A DNA stretch of 40,568 nt from Acidobacteriota bacterium (lineage in GTDB: Bacteria > Acidobacteriota > Vicinamibacteria > Vicinamibacterales > JAFNAJ01). Under the pieces are notes generated by a model. That model did no database searches, was not told the origin of the DNA, and saw only the letters and a list, made by a program, of their open reading frames with translations. Each line of letters begins with the position of its first letter. Within the stretch, counting starts at the first letter, position 1. The stretch is taken from NCBI GenBank assembly GCA_016789685.1, contig JAEUQQ010000322.1, positions 1 to 40,568 of the forward strand. The letters are read 5' to 3'. This document shows, piece after piece, positions 40,281 to 40,568 of the stretch. The position numbers and the translations under genes were made by a program.

Positions 40281-40568
40281 ATGGGCATGCGTGCCTTCTA
40301 CTGCGATCACTTCGTGCTCCCGCTTCCCGAGGGGCATCGCTTCCCGATGGCGAAGTACGCGCGGTTGCGGGCGCGCGTGGTGGACGAGGGCATTATCGCT
40401 CCGGCCGACCTGCTGGTTCCCGAGGCCGCCACCGACGACGAGTTGTGCCAGGCGCACACGCCGGGGTACGTGTCGGCCATCAGCCTGGGTACGATCTCGC
40501 GCGAGGCCGTGCGCCGGATCGGCTTCCCATGGTCGCCCGGGATGGTGGAACGGTCGCGCCGTTCGGTC
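40281..40568 (+). CDS. Histone deacetylase family protein, N-terminal part (3' end outside window)
   Basis: The frame from the ATG at 40281 (or the in-frame ATG at 40287) stays open to the window end, about 94-96 residues. It begins RAFYCDHFVLPLPEGHRFPMAKYARL, then LLVPEAATDDELCQAHTPGYV and AISLGTISREAVRRIGFPWS, the N-terminal pattern of bacterial zinc-dependent histone deacetylase/AcuC-like amidohydrolases. The catalytic His pair and metal ligands lie beyond the window. The true substrate of such bacterial enzymes is usually an acetylated small amine or protein Lys, and cannot be set here. It is divergent from the racemase-family gene with almost no spacer, so its promoter must lie within that gene. 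Confidence 0.85.
   Translation, partial: MGMRAFYCDHFVLPLPEGHRFPMAKYARLRARVVDEGIIAPADLLVPEAATDDELCQAHTPGYVSAISLGTISREAVRRIGFPWSPGMVERSRRSV

Noticed and set aside
1-40568. tRNA, rRNA, CRISPR arrays, toxin-antitoxin or defence systems
   Set aside because: None seen on either strand; all larger frames are accounted for by housekeeping, transport, signalling or secreted proteins.

Overview
The window is very GC-rich chromosomal DNA, almost fully coding, and most likely from an Acidobacteriota bacterium of the Vicinamibacteria type (an inference). The clues are a tandem pair of the VWFA-related proteins typical of acidobacteria, TonB-dependent receptors with an N-terminal carboxypeptidase-regulatory-like domain, secreted BNR-repeat, M14 and M19 hydrolases, and large HD-GYP proteins. 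I see no tRNA, rRNA, CRISPR array, prophage or complete insertion sequence. No gene-free stretch exceeds about 250 bases.

Left part (1-10738): the 3' part of feoB with a small FeoB-associated Cys-rich membrane protein; an apparent operon of secreted proteins (BNR/sortilin-like repeat protein, M19 dipeptidase, unknown secreted protein); a further small secreted protein; then, on the minus strand, a ZnuD-like TonB-dependent receptor preceded by a small exported protein with a CxxCH motif. Middle-left (10739-18852): two consecutive HD-GYP/GAF/GGDEF cyclic-di-GMP proteins, the first behind a sequence that closely matches a sigma-28 (FliA) promoter; a large secreted M14 metallopeptidase; and a stand-alone helix-turn-helix protein equal to the N-terminal half of an IS630 transposase. 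Centre (18853-24039): typA/bipA, a second TonB-dependent receptor, and an EamA-type transporter.

Right-centre (24214-35515, minus strand): one long bioenergetic cluster, nuoA-C-D-H-J-K-L-M-N followed by atpZ-like, atpI-like, atpB and atpE. The nuo genes present are exactly those whose products carry no Fe-S cluster. nuoB, E, F, G and I, the five Fe-S subunits, are all missing, with intact 1-to-4-base gene junctions where nuoB and nuoI would normally sit. Likewise only the ion-path subunits a and c of the ATP synthase are here, without subunit b or F1. Subunit c has an apparent signal peptide and several residues of the Na+-binding signature. AtpB and NuoL carry His-rich segments.

Right end (35516-40568): a divergent promoter region, two VWFA-related secreted proteins, a fused uroporphyrinogen-III C-methyltransferase/uroporphyrinogen-III synthase, a proline-racemase-family enzyme whose second catalytic Cys is replaced by Ser, and the 5' end of a histone-deacetylase-family gene. 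GC-rich perfect inverted repeats lie in most intergenic gaps. They look like terminators or leader hairpins, but almost none has a T-run.
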